Assembly: GCA_030550495.1 (NCBI GenBank)
Contig: JAUQPG010000006.1
Coordinates: 16,972-63,871 of the forward strand
Direction: 5' to 3'
From: Candidatus Bipolaricaulota bacterium
Lineage (GTDB): Bacteria; Bipolaricaulota; Bipolaricaulia; RBG-16-55-9; DRXL01
DNA: 46,900 nucleotides
In this document: piece by piece, positions 16,108 to 24,505 of the stretch
How positions within the stretch are numbered: position 1 is the stretch's first letter
Layout: each line of letters begins with the position of its first letter
Program-made: the position numbers and the translations under genes
The notes under the pieces: model-generated
Told to the model about the DNA's origin: nothing
What the model saw: only the letters and a program-made list of their open reading frames with translations
Databases searched by the model: none

Positions 16108-19100
16108 ATGCTCAAGAAGAGCTGCGCGGTCTTGCTCGTGCTTTGTCTTGTGAATGGGTTTACGGTTGTCGCTCAAGAATGGGAGGTATGGCCCAAAGCG
16201 AGAGACTTTGATCATCCGAAGATCGCCAATGTCCTAGAAGATGTGATCTCAGACTATCGCGTACCCCAGTCCCTCTTGGCAACAGACGCTCTCCATCGCA
16301 TGACAGCGTATGGCTTGTATCGGCAGGGGGATCGCATCCGCGTGGTCATTGAAGCCGAATCCGAAAGTGCTCTTACTAAGATCGCCGCAGCTATCGAGCG
16401 TGCCGGAGGTAAGGTCGAATGGAGTTACGCCACCCAGATTCAAGCCCTTGTCCCCATGGGTGCCATCGCGCAGCTTGCTGACCTGAAAGAAGTACAGTTT
16501 GTCCGGCCGCCCGTTCATCCTATCCTGGATCAGGGGTCGACGGTGAGCGAGGGACAGAGGCTCATCGGCGCGCCGACATGGCACAAGGCCGGCGTGGACG
16601 GACGAGGGGTCAAAGTGGGCTTGATAGATCCTTCGTTCTATCGTTACGAGCAACAGCTCGGCCGCGAACTGCCTCCACGGGAACGCGTGACTGCTAAGTC
16701 TTTCCGCAGTGACGGCCGAATGTACGACCCTGAGGTGCCAAGCAGCCACGGCGTGGCCGTCGGTGAGATCGTCACCGACGTTGCGCCGGGAATCAATCTC
16801 TATCTTGCAGCCTTCGGCACCGACGTCGAATTCCGCAGAGCTATAGACTGGATGATCGAGCAGAAAGTCGACGTGATTAACACGTCGTTGGGGTTCCCAT
16901 CAGGATGTTTCAGGGGCCAAGGGCTCTTTGAGCCCAATATTAGAAAAGCCCGTGAGGCTGGGATCACCTGGGTGACGAGTGCTGGCAACCGCGGCGACAG
17001 CCACTGGGAGGGGAATTTCACGGATCCTGATAATGACAATCGTCACAACTTTTCCAGCTACGATGAGACCCTCACTTTCGAAGTAGAGCTCTTCCCCTTA
17101 GAGATCTCGGGCCAGAAGGTCGCAGGGGTCTTTGTCGTCTTCTTCTTGAGTTGGGATGGTCCGTGCACAGGTGCCTCTGATGACTATGATCTGGCAATCT
17201 TCCCGGAGTCTGCCCCGGACGTTCGCTTGAAGGGGGATTGGGCGTGGCAGCGCGGCGTACCGGTCAAAGTCGCCGGTGGACTGTTCTATACCCGCAACCC
17301 AAATCTAGCCGGTCGGCGCGATTTCTTCGCGGTGGAGATCACCAAGAAGCGCTCAGGTGCAGCTCCGGCACGCTTGGATTTGGTAGCTCAGGTCTGCCTC
17401 ATCTGCCATGGCTTGGAGTATCTTGTCCCTGTAGGGAGTATCTCGATCTTTGAGCCAGCGATCTCCCCTCACGCTATAGCAGTTGGTGCGTTCCATCATG
17501 CGCCAGATCGCTGCCCAAGCTCCCTCTGCCCAGAGACAAGTCTCTTGGTCTACAGCAGCCGCGGCCCGACCAAAGACAATCGCGTCAAGCCCGATATCAC
17601 CGCGCCATCGCATGTCTCGACGGCGACATTTGGCAAATACACGGGTGATGGCTCCAATCAGAACCCTGGCTTTGATGGAACATCGGCGTCGGCGCCCCAC
17701 GTTGCGGGCGCGGCCGCGCTCGTCAAACAAATATTCCCTAAGTTCACGCCACAACAGATCCAAGAATTTCTCGAAAAACGCGCCGAAGACCGCGGCCCTC
17801 GAGGGAAAGATAACGACTGGGGTTCGGGACAGCTCCTGCTTGGAGAAGCCATCATCATTCCCAATGCCCCAACGGATCTCGTCGCTTTCGGGAGTGGTCC
17901 ACGCGAGATTCAGGTGACTTGGAAAGATCAAGCCACCAATGAAGCCGGATTCTCGCTGGAGCGGCGCTTCGCGCTCGACACGGAGTTCATTGAGATCGCT
18001 CGGCTCCCTGCCGATACGACGACGTTCACCGACACAAACGTCCTGCCCGAGACGCCCTACTGCTATCGAGTCCGGGCGTTTACAGCCTCAGGAGAGTCAG
18101 ATTATTCTAACGAATCCTGCGCGACCGGCTCTTCAGAACTAGCTCTCTATGAGTTTGCTGCCGAAGCCCAGCAGGGGACGTTCAGCTACATAGCAATCCC
18201 CAACGAGATCAAGAGCGCCTTGCCCGTGGGCGTGCGCTTTGTTGAGGAGCCTAACGTCACCATTGGAGATCGCACAAGCCAGGCGCTGAGCACTCTGAAC
18301 TTACAACTCTCGCCCAGCACGGGCTCGATCTTCGGTAGCCCTAACACTGCTGGGGAGTTTCCAATCTTAATTGCTGCCTTCTCCAACGGGCATAAGCTCG
18401 CGCGCATCTGGGTGGTGCTCACGATAAAGCCCGCACTCGCGCTAGCACGACGCACCGCACAACAGAGCCCGCCGGAGATTCTCTTCATAGACTTCCCAGC
18501 GCAAATTCGCGCGACGGGAAAGCCCGTCATGGGCTTTGTCGGCTTCCGCGATCCCGACGGCGATCTTGCGAAAGCGAGCTTTACTGTCGTCACTGCGACG
18601 GACTTCCAAAGCTTCGAAGTCACTCCGAACGTCAAGGGCCAAAAAGAAGGGGTCTTTTCGTTCGAGATCGCCACGACGATAGCTCAGGCCGTCACGCTCT
18701 CTGTGACCCTCAGCGATGAAACGGGACAAACAAGCCAGCCCCGCGAATTCTCGTTCGAAGCCGTGCCTGTGCCGATCTTGCGCGTGGCCCCTGAGAGCTT
18801 GAGCGCACAAGGGATGGCTGGCGTAGGCGAGATTCCGGCCCAAGAGTTTGAGATCGCCAATATCGGGAGCGGAGCGCTCTCGTGGACCGCGCTCACTGAC
18901 GCGACCTGGCTCACTATTACTCCCGATGCGGGAGAGCTCGCCACAGGAGAATCTGTACGCGTGACGGTCAAGGCTGACAATACAGTGCTCAGCGCGGGGC
19001 GCTACCGCGCCCTGATTATGATCCGTGCCCCCGGAGCTGAGAACAGCCCTCAATGGGTACGCTTCGGGTTAGAACTAACCCCAGCAAGCGGAACTCTGCT

Positions 19101-20136
19101 CTGGAAGACGTCTGTTGGGCCGACGGACTCCAGCCCAGCTCTTGGCCCCGATGGGACGATCTATCTCTTTGGGGCTGATCAGTCTCTCTATGCGCTCAGC
19201 CCCGACGGCCAAGTACAATGGACGTTCCGCGCCGGCGGAGCTATTCTCTCGGCTTCTGTCGCCATAGCGAAGGACAAGACGATCTATTTCGGAGCAGACG
19301 ACGGGAATCTCTACGCGCTGGCGCCCGATGGCAAGGAGAAGTGGCGCTTTGCGGCAGATCTGCCCATTCGCAGCAGCCCGGCTATCGGCCCGGACGGAAC
19401 GATCTATGTCGGCTCTGGAAGTCAACCCTCAGAGAGTGCCAAACTCTACGCAGTGCAGCCTAACGGAACGATGAAAGGACGCCCTGTCGACGTCGAGGGG
19501 GGAGTCGTCTCCAGCCCCGCTCTCAGCAAGAACGCGCTCTACGTGGGCGCGCTCGATCGACGCGTCTACGCCGTCAATCTCGAGGGCTTCTACCGGCAGT
19601 GGCGCTTCCGCGCCGGCGATACCCTGCAGAGCTCGCCCGCTATCGGCGAGGACGGCACGATCTATATCGGCGCAGACGACGGATATCTTTACGCCCTCGC
19701 CCCCGATGGCAAAGAGAAGTGGCGCTTCCAGACAAACGATAGAATCGTTTCCTCTGCCGCTATCGGGGCTGATGGGACAATTTATGTCGGTTCGCTCGAT
19801 GGGCGGCTCTATGCTGTTAAGCCCGATGGCCAAGAGAAGTGGCACTTCCAAACCGAAGGGCCGGTCTATTCGTCACCGGCGATTGCTGCCGATGGCGTCG
19901 TCTATATCGGTTCAGATGACGGCCATCTCTATGCGATCAACCCCGACGGCACCCTGCGCTGGAGCTTCAAGACCGACGGGGAAGTGCGCTCATCGCCGGT
20001 GATCGCCGGGGACGGGACGATCTACGTCGCCTCGCGCGATGGGAATCTCTACGCCATCCGCAGCGAAGCCGGGCCAGCCCAAAGCCCCTGGCCGATGTTC
20101 CGTCAGAACCCACAGCGCACCGGAGCCAAACCCTAA
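16108..20136 (+). CDS. Secreted subtilisin-like (S8) protease with FN3, BACON-like and eight-bladed PQQ-type propeller
   Basis: A 1342-residue exported protein. The signal peptide is MLKKSCAVLLVLCLVNGFTV, with cleavage likely after VVA (about residue 22). The S8 domain has D174 (VGLIDPS), H214 (SSHGVAVG), oxyanion N294 (SAGNRG) and S526 (FDGTSASAPHVAG), so the triad is complete. An insertion of about 150 residues between N294 and S526, with several Cys, looks like an added beta domain. An FN3 module follows at about 585-680, then Ig-like sequence, a BACON-like module at about 888-990, and eight propeller blades from about 994 (repeats of SSPAIG-DGTIYVG and LYALAPDGKEKWRF), closing with SPWPMFRQNPQRTG. 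Monocistronic with its own promoter. The substrate is unknown. Confidence 0.88.
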   Translation: MLKKSCAVLLVLCLVNGFTVVAQEWEVWPKARDFDHPKIANVLEDVISDYRVPQSLLATDALHRMTAYGLYRQGDRIRVVIEAESESALTKIAAAIERAGGKVEWSYATQIQALVPMGAIAQLADLKEVQFVRPPVHPILDQGSTVSEGQRLIGAPTWHKAGVDGRGVKVGLIDPSFYRYEQQLGRELPPRERVTAKSFRSDGRMYDPEVPSSHGVAVGEIVTDVAPGINLYLAAFGTDVEFRRAIDWMIEQKVDVINTSLGFPSGCFRGQGLFEPNIRKAREAGITWVTSAGNRGDSHWEGNFTDPDNDNRHNFSSYDETLTFEVELFPLEISGQKVAGVFVVFFLSWDGPCTGASDDYDLAIFPESAPDVRLKGDWAWQRGVPVKVAGGLFYTRNPNLAGRRDFFAVEITKKRSGAAPARLDLVAQVCLICHGLEYLVPVGSISIFEPAISPHAIAVGAFHHAPDRCPSSLCPETSLLVYSSRGPTKDNRVKPDITAPSHVSTATFGKYTGDGSNQNPGFDGTSASAPHVAGAAALVKQIFPKFTPQQIQEFLEKRAEDRGPRGKDNDWGSGQLLLGEAIIIPNAPTDLVAFGSGPREIQVTWKDQATNEAGFSLERRFALDTEFIEIARLPADTTTFTDTNVLPETPYCYRVRAFTASGESDYSNESCATGSSELALYEFAAEAQQGTFSYIAIPNEIKSALPVGVRFVEEPNVTIGDRTSQALSTLNLQLSPSTGSIFGSPNTAGEFPILIAAFSNGHKLARIWVVLTIKPALALARRTAQQSPPEILFIDFPAQIRATGKPVMGFVGFRDPDGDLAKASFTVVTATDFQSFEVTPNVKGQKEGVFSFEIATTIAQAVTLSVTLSDETGQTSQPREFSFEAVPVPILRVAPESLSAQGMAGVGEIPAQEFEIANIGSGALSWTALTDATWLTITPDAGELATGESVRVTVKADNTVLSAGRYRALIMIRAPGAENSPQWVRFGLELTPASGTLLWKTSVGPTDSSPALGPDGTIYLFGADQSLYALSPDGQVQWTFRAGGAILSASVAIAKDKTIYFGADDGNLYALAPDGKEKWRFAADLPIRSSPAIGPDGTIYVGSGSQPSESAKLYAVQPNGTMKGRPVDVEGGVVSSPALSKNALYVGALDRRVYAVNLEGFYRQWRFRAGDTLQSSPAIGEDGTIYIGADDGYLYALAPDGKEKWRFQTNDRIVSSAAIGADGTIYVGSLDGRLYAVKPDGQEKWHFQTEGPVYSSPAIAADGVVYIGSDDGHLYAINPDGTLRWSFKTDGEVRSSPVIAGDGTIYVASRDGNLYAIRSEAGPAQSPWPMFRQNPQRTGAKP
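19087..20133 (+). repeat. Tandem propeller-blade repeats inside the subtilase gene
   Basis: Eight repeats of about 40 codons. Several are close at DNA level: GATGGCAA(A/G)GAGAAGTGGCG recurs in blades 2 and 5, and a diverged copy is in blade 6. This indicates fairly recent blade duplication or gene conversion. Confidence 0.75.
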
Positions 20137-21221
20137 AGCCCTAGCGCTCGATCTAAAAATTTTAGCGCCTCGTCGCGCTGGTCGAGCAGCCGGCGCGGCG
20201 TCTTTTTCAGGCCCTCTTGGAGGAGCCCGTGCACGATGAACGGAAAGACCGCGGTGACGTCAGCAAAGACGTACTGGGAGTTCTTCTGAAACTCTGCGGA
20301 GACCTTGCCCCACGTATGACCTTCCCCGGCGGTGGCTGAACTGAGGCCACCGTTCTGCACGTGGGCATCGCAGATCTGCACGTCGCAGTCGTAGCCCTCG
20401 GTCTCCAGCCCGCAGATCTGTGACAGATACGGCTCTGGCTGAAGACTGTAATTTTTGGGCACCCCGCCCCCTAAGATAATAATACTGAGCTTCTTGGACC
20501 AGCGGTGCTTGGCCAACCAATGGTACGCGCCGAACTCGTGAATATCTGCCTCGATGTCAATGCCGAACTGAAACTTTTCGCCGAGCTTGCGCTTCAGATA
20601 CGCGACATTCAGATAGATCGAGCCGTCTTGGGGAGCCCCACAAAAGATCGGCACCCGCGCGCGATGGGCCTGCACGGTGAGCGAGCTCTCTTGGGCTTTT
20701 TTCTTCAAGAACTTTGCCGCGTGCTCTCCCAACAGATCATGAAACTCCGGCGTGGTCATCCGCCGTTGGAATGCCCTCTGGGTCAGTAACTTTTGCACAA
20801 ACTTGTCCGTGCGATAGAGATCGTCTTCGGGGAAGACTAAATCATAGATGCGCGTCAGCCCGCTCCGACGTAAGCGAATGTCCCCGATATTGGGGTCTAC
20901 GGCAAAGAATTCCCCGTCTATCGCGCGCTGCAGATCGTGATAGATATTCGCCCCGGTCGTCACTAAGATATCGATAATTCCGGCTTTAATGAGCGGGATG
21001 AGACACGTGGTGTGGAGGCTGGCCGGGGTCATAGCTCCAGAGAGCGCCAGCACAATCGTGTGATCCTCAAGGATCATGCGTCGGATGATCTGATAGGCTG
21101 TGCGCAGCTCCCGCCCCACAAATGCTTGAAATGCCGTCTCGATCAGTTCATGAGTGGTCTCACGCCCCGTCAGCGGTGCTCCAGCGACTACGGGTCCAAG
21201 CGTACTAGCTCGCTTGGTCAT
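20133..21221 (-). CDS. Deoxyhypusine synthase-like protein (possible SpeY-type homospermidine synthase)
   Basis: NAD-dependent enzyme of the deoxyhypusine synthase fold. The core segments are LALSGAMTPASL, DILVTTGANIYHDL, IIILGGGVPKN (NAD/spermidine site) and HTWGKVS, in which the lysine matches the catalytic Lys329 of human DHS. Bacteria lack eIF5A. Bacterial homologues have been shown to act as homospermidine synthases (SpeY), so polyamine modification is the better guess than protein modification. 362 aa. It begins two bases after the CBS-ACT gene with a GAGGAGG ribosome site and ends with a 4-bp overlap with the convergent subtilase gene. It is the third polyamine-type gene in the window. 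Confidence 0.82.
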   Translation of the reverse strand: MTKRASTLGPVVAGAPLTGRETTHELIETAFQAFVGRELRTAYQIIRRMILEDHTIVLALSGAMTPASLHTTCLIPLIKAGIIDILVTTGANIYHDLQRAIDGEFFAVDPNIGDIRLRRSGLTRIYDLVFPEDDLYRTDKFVQKLLTQRAFQRRMTTPEFHDLLGEHAAKFLKKKAQESSLTVQAHRARVPIFCGAPQDGSIYLNVAYLKRKLGEKFQFGIDIEADIHEFGAYHWLAKHRWSKKLSIIILGGGVPKNYSLQPEPYLSQICGLETEGYDCDVQICDAHVQNGGLSSATAGEGHTWGKVSAEFQKNSQYVFADVTAVFPFIVHGLLQEGLKKTPRRLLDQRDEALKFLDRALGL

Positions 21222-21223
21222 GA

Positions 21224-21895
21224 TTACTCCTCCTCAGCGCTGACATGGCGTGCGTCGAGCACTTTGATCTTTCTATCTTTCAGGTCTTTGACGATCCCAC
21301 GCCAGTCATAGCTGTCGATCTTGATGACGAAGACCCCGGTGTCGGGGGTCGTGCGACACTCGTCACACGTGACGATGCTGCGCACGTTGACGTCGTGGTC
21401 ACGAATGACTTCGAGGGCTTCAGCAAGCGCGCCAGGGCGGTCTTCGAGCTCGAGGGTGAGCCGCGTGCCTTTCTGATGTACCCCGAGCAATTTTAACAGC
21501 ACCTCGAAGATATCCGACTCTGTTATGATCCCAACGAGATGGCTTCCTTCGACGACGGGCAGCCCTCCGACTTTGTGCTTGCGCATGAGCAGCGCGGCGC
21601 GCTCGATGGGGTCGTTGGGGCTAACAGTGATGAGATCTTCGGCCTTGACCATGATCTGCTCGACAGTAGTGCGGGCTAAGAGATAATTTAACTCCCAGAT
21701 GCTCAGGGTTGTAGCATCCGAGGGGCTCGCTTCGAGAATGTCGCTCTTAGTGACGATTCCCAGGAGCTTGCCCCGCTTATTGACGACGGGCAGGCGCCGC
21801 ACACCGTGCTTCTTCATGACATCTTGGGCTTCCAAGATCGGGGTCTCCGGCGGAACCGTGATGACATTAGTGGTCATCCACATCCGTACAAACAT
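21224..21895 (-). CDS. CBS-pair plus ACT domain regulatory protein (AcuB-like)
   Basis: Two CBS motifs (about residues 7-57, with RRLPVVNKRGKLLGIVTKSDI; and 78-135, with GGLPVVEGSHLVGIITESDI) form an adenine-nucleotide-binding Bateman module. An ACT domain follows (about 143-215, LTLELEDRPGALAEALEVI), of the type that binds small ligands such as amino acids. The start is the ATG at 21895 (MFVRMWMTTNV), which has an AGGAGG ribosome site eight bases upstream; the longer frame to 22162 has no such support. 223 aa, cytosolic. It is two bases ahead of the DHS-like gene, so it may report energy or metabolite state for that enzyme. This is an inference. Confidence 0.82.
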   Translation of the reverse strand: MFVRMWMTTNVITVPPETPILEAQDVMKKHGVRRLPVVNKRGKLLGIVTKSDILEASPSDATTLSIWELNYLLARTTVEQIMVKAEDLITVSPNDPIERAALLMRKHKVGGLPVVEGSHLVGIITESDIFEVLLKLLGVHQKGTRLTLELEDRPGALAEALEVIRDHDVNVRSIVTCDECRTTPDTGVFVIKIDSYDWRGIVKDLKDRKIKVLDARHVSAEEE

Positions 21896-21924
21896 CGTCT
21901 CGTCCTCCTGAACGTGAGTATACT

Positions 21925-22659
21925 CTAATTTCGGAGCGAGCGCAGCGCAGGAGCAAGATTGTTCGAGCCGAGCACGTCCGAGTTGATATAATTTTTGAGT
22001 AAACTCGAGGGCAGCCGCCACTCCTTGGGGATCACTCTCTCGGAGACGAGATTGGCTCTCGTATAGACTTCTCCCTCGAAGAGCAACCGGGCGACAAACG
22101 TTGCGCAGTTGAACCCGAAGAGACTGTACGGCAGAGCTTCGCCGTACCACGCCCGCCGCCACGGCCGACTCAAGACCAGGTCTGGCTCCAAGAGAGCTAT
22201 ATACTGCTCAACGAGCCGACGGATGCGCGCGGCTTGCTCCGGGTGCACTCGAACAATGAGGCGCAAATCCGGCGATGCTAAAAATTTCTCTAAGGTCATC
22301 CCCGGCTCTTTGAGAATATCCCAAGCAATGATGCTACCAGGCTGTTGCGTGAAGGCCAAACGCAGATAGTAAAAGAATCTCTCAAGACCCTGATAGTGCT
22401 CGGGATTGACGTATTTTTTTCGGTAGTGCTCGGCTGCCCCAAACGCATAGACTGTAATGCCCGCAAAGTGCCCCTGCTCGTCGAGTTCGTCCATCCCCAG
22501 GGCAACATGCCAGAACCCCCCAATGAGATAGAGATTGACCCCTGGCTCGTCGAACGCTGCTTGGACACGAACAAAATAGATATTGACCGACGAGGCCATC
22601 GTCACGACGAAGAGCGCCGTCAAGATCGCGATTCGTGTCTTGCGAGAACGCGTGCGCAT
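21925..22659 (-). CDS. Exported or anchored protein of unknown function with a possible permuted papain-like core
   Basis: 244 aa. A basic N-terminus and one hydrophobic helix (about residues 9-35) suggest a signal peptide or anchor. No family is recognised with confidence. Two spots stand out: His51 in GGFWHVALGM and Cys185 in SLFGFNCATFVARLLFE. A His before a Cys in an NCxxFV context is the order in circularly permuted NlpC/P60-like proteins such as the LRAT/YiiX and DUF4105 groups. A thiol hydrolase is therefore possible but unproven. The promoter sits so close that the message is predicted to start at the ATG. The gene precedes the CBS-ACT gene by 29 bp. Confidence 0.6.
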   Translation of the reverse strand: MRTRSRKTRIAILTALFVVTMASSVNIYFVRVQAAFDEPGVNLYLIGGFWHVALGMDELDEQGHFAGITVYAFGAAEHYRKKYVNPEHYQGLERFFYYLRLAFTQQPGSIIAWDILKEPGMTLEKFLASPDLRLIVRVHPEQAARIRRLVEQYIALLEPDLVLSRPWRRAWYGEALPYSLFGFNCATFVARLLFEGEVYTRANLVSERVIPKEWRLPSSLLKNYINSDVLGSNNLAPALRSLRN

Positions 22660-22665
22660 AGTTCA

Positions 22666-22694
22666 TATATAACAGAGCGAACCCCGATCTGCAA
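22666..22694 (-). promoter_or_regulatory. Leaderless-type promoter
   Basis: Minus strand: -35 TTGCAG (22689-22694), 17 bp, -10 TATATA (22666-22671), then exactly six bases to the ATG at 22659. This predicts transcription starting on the A of the start codon. Confidence 0.65.
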
Positions 22695-22777
22695 CAAACA
22701 TAATAGTTGCGCCTAGCGAGCAGAGTTGCTTAAATAAGACCCGAATCATAGCGAGACTGTGCCAGGAGGCCAACACG

Positions 22778-23602
22778 ATGGATGTGCGATGGTGGATATG
22801 GATTGGGGTAGCCGTCTTCATAGCAATAGTAGGATACATATGGCTGAACACCCCCCAGGAACTCAAGCCCGCAGTGCTCTCGGTAGAGAGTATCTCTGAG
22901 AGTCGTATCACGCTTGCGCGCACACCTGCTGGGAAGCTCGAATACCGAAAATTTCTTACCCGCGTTGTCCCATATTTTCGTGAAGGGGCGCATGAGTTCA
23001 GCTATGTGCTCCAAGGGCGTGCGGTAGGCTTCCTCAAGAATCGAGACATCGAAATCCAACCAGGGGCTTTTCTCGTGATCCCGCGGCGGACTGCTCTTGG
23101 GCTGCGCATTACAAGCCCTGAACCATTAGAGATCTTGAGCTTCTACGCCCCAGCTCCAAATGGACTTGACGAAGTCCAAGTCCTCATCGGTGATGTCTTT
23201 CCCCCAGGAGACCCTTCGTCACTCCGCCCTCAGCCCCTCCCCATCGACGAGTCTGACATCAAGCCCCAGGTAGTGCACGTAGCGACCTTGGAGAACAAAG
23301 AGCTGCCTAAGGGAAGTTCGCTGTTTGAGTGGACGTACTTAGCTAAGAGTGCCGCAGGGTCTGTTGCTTTGGTGCGTGTAGCTGAGCGCGTCCAACTCAA
23401 AGAGCGTTCTCCGCATTTTCTCTATATTCGTCAGGGGCAGGGACGCATCATCGTGGGGGATCAGATCTTAGAAGCAACCGCTGGACAAGTCGTGATCTTG
23501 CCCAACGCCCCAACTCGGATCATCGAGCGCGTCGGCGATGAACGGTTAGAGTTTCTGCTCTTCTCCGCGCCGGCGCTGCGCGAGAAAGATATATCTAATT
23601 GA
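22778..23602 (+). CDS. Membrane-anchored double-cupin protein, unknown function
   Basis: 274 aa. MDVRWWIWIGVAVFIAIVGY is a single N-terminal membrane helix with no obvious cleavage site, so the rest is probably held on the outer face. Two cupin-like beta barrels follow. The first has HEFSYVLQGRAVGFL and IQPGAFLVIP. The second has SPHFLYIRQGQGRIIVG and ATAGQVVILPNAPTRI. Each has only part of the usual metal-binding His set, so metal-dependent catalysis is doubtful and ligand binding or a structural role is possible. Good AGGAGG ribosome site. It is divergent from the unknown exported protein and overlaps the convergent MBL gene by 8 bp. Confidence 0.7.
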   Translation: MDVRWWIWIGVAVFIAIVGYIWLNTPQELKPAVLSVESISESRITLARTPAGKLEYRKFLTRVVPYFREGAHEFSYVLQGRAVGFLKNRDIEIQPGAFLVIPRRTALGLRITSPEPLEILSFYAPAPNGLDEVQVLIGDVFPPGDPSSLRPQPLPIDESDIKPQVVHVATLENKELPKGSSLFEWTYLAKSAAGSVALVRVAERVQLKERSPHFLYIRQGQGRIIVGDQILEATAGQVVILPNAPTRIIERVGDERLEFLLFSAPALREKDISN

Positions 23603-24500
23603 TCCCCCGAAAACGCTTCAGATAGAGCAAGACCCCCTGGACGTTCATCTCGATCTCGCCCCGTAGGATCAGTTCGGGGTAGTGCGCGCTCAGCAACGGA
23701 GCTTCTTTCTGGACGAAGTGCTCCTTCACGGCTTGATCGTCTTTCAGGGTCTTTTTGGCGTGCTCGATCTCGCTCACCCAGTGCTGGAGCATGTGTGCGC
23801 ACTGATCGAGAAGACTTATATCAGTGTGCGCGCCCCAGTGGGTGTAGAGCAAGAGTTTTGGCTGGAGGGCTTTCAGTCGGGCGAGCGTCTCTAGGCTCTG
23901 TTCAAGATGAAATGCCGGGGGCGGGGTCGTGAGGAGTAACCCCGCTCCCCATGGGCGATAGATCCCCGCAGCGTCGGCTGTAAAGAGCCCGCGCAGCCTG
24001 CGCTCAAAAAAACAGACTTGGTGTGGCGCGTGCCCCGGCGCCGCGATCACTTCGATCTCATACCCATTCCCAAGATTGAAGACCTCCCCACCGTGCACAG
24101 GCAGCACTCGCTCCTTGGGCGTGGGCTTGAGCGTGCCGTAGAACGGGAACATCGGGCCAACAGCCCGTTGCACGCTCTCTAAGAGCTTTGTCGGGTCTAT
24201 CAAGTGTGGTGCCCCTTGCTCGTGGACAATCACTTTTGCGTTGGGGCAGGCTTCGGCTAAGTGCCCTGTGCCCCCGGCGTGGTCGAGATGGACATGCGTA
24301 GGCATGATATACGCGACGTCCTCCCGACGAACACGTAGTTCATCCAGAGCTTGCAGGGTCTTTTCGAGCGTATGCGAGAAGCCCGTCTCGATGATCGCGG
24401 GCTTTGGGGCTTTCAGAATATAGAGCGCGCCGTAGCGCTCCAGCCCCAGCATCCCCGTGTCGAGAATGTAGAGATTCTCTGCGACCCTTTCGGTGATCAT
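23595..24500 (-). CDS. Metallo-beta-lactamase-fold hydrolase
   Basis: 301 aa, cytosolic. The zinc motif is THVHLDHAGG (H69, H71, D73, H74); further ligand segments are AAPGHAPHQ and LFTADAAG. A helical C-terminal extension (residues about 215-285) resembles the lactonase/glyoxalase II-like COG0491 group. The reaction cannot be deduced. It begins 5 bp after the isocitrate dehydrogenase stop with no ribosome site of its own, so it is probably translated by reinitiation. Its 3' end overlaps the convergent cupin gene by 8 bp. Confidence 0.85.
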   Translation of the reverse strand: MITERVAENLYILDTGMLGLERYGALYILKAPKPAIIETGFSHTLEKTLQALDELRVRREDVAYIMPTHVHLDHAGGTGHLAEACPNAKVIVHEQGAPHLIDPTKLLESVQRAVGPMFPFYGTLKPTPKERVLPVHGGEVFNLGNGYEIEVIAAPGHAPHQVCFFERRLRGLFTADAAGIYRPWGAGLLLTTPPPAFHLEQSLETLARLKALQPKLLLYTHWGAHTDISLLDQCAHMLQHWVSEIEHAKKTLKDDQAVKEHFVQKEAPLLSAHYPELILRGEIEMNVQGVLLYLKRFRGIN

Positions 24501-24505
24501 ATGCG

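Noticed and set aside
21896-22162. N-terminal extension of the CBS-ACT protein
   Set aside because: Low-complexity, non-homologous sequence read across the end of the upstream gene; the ATG at 21895 has a good ribosome site.
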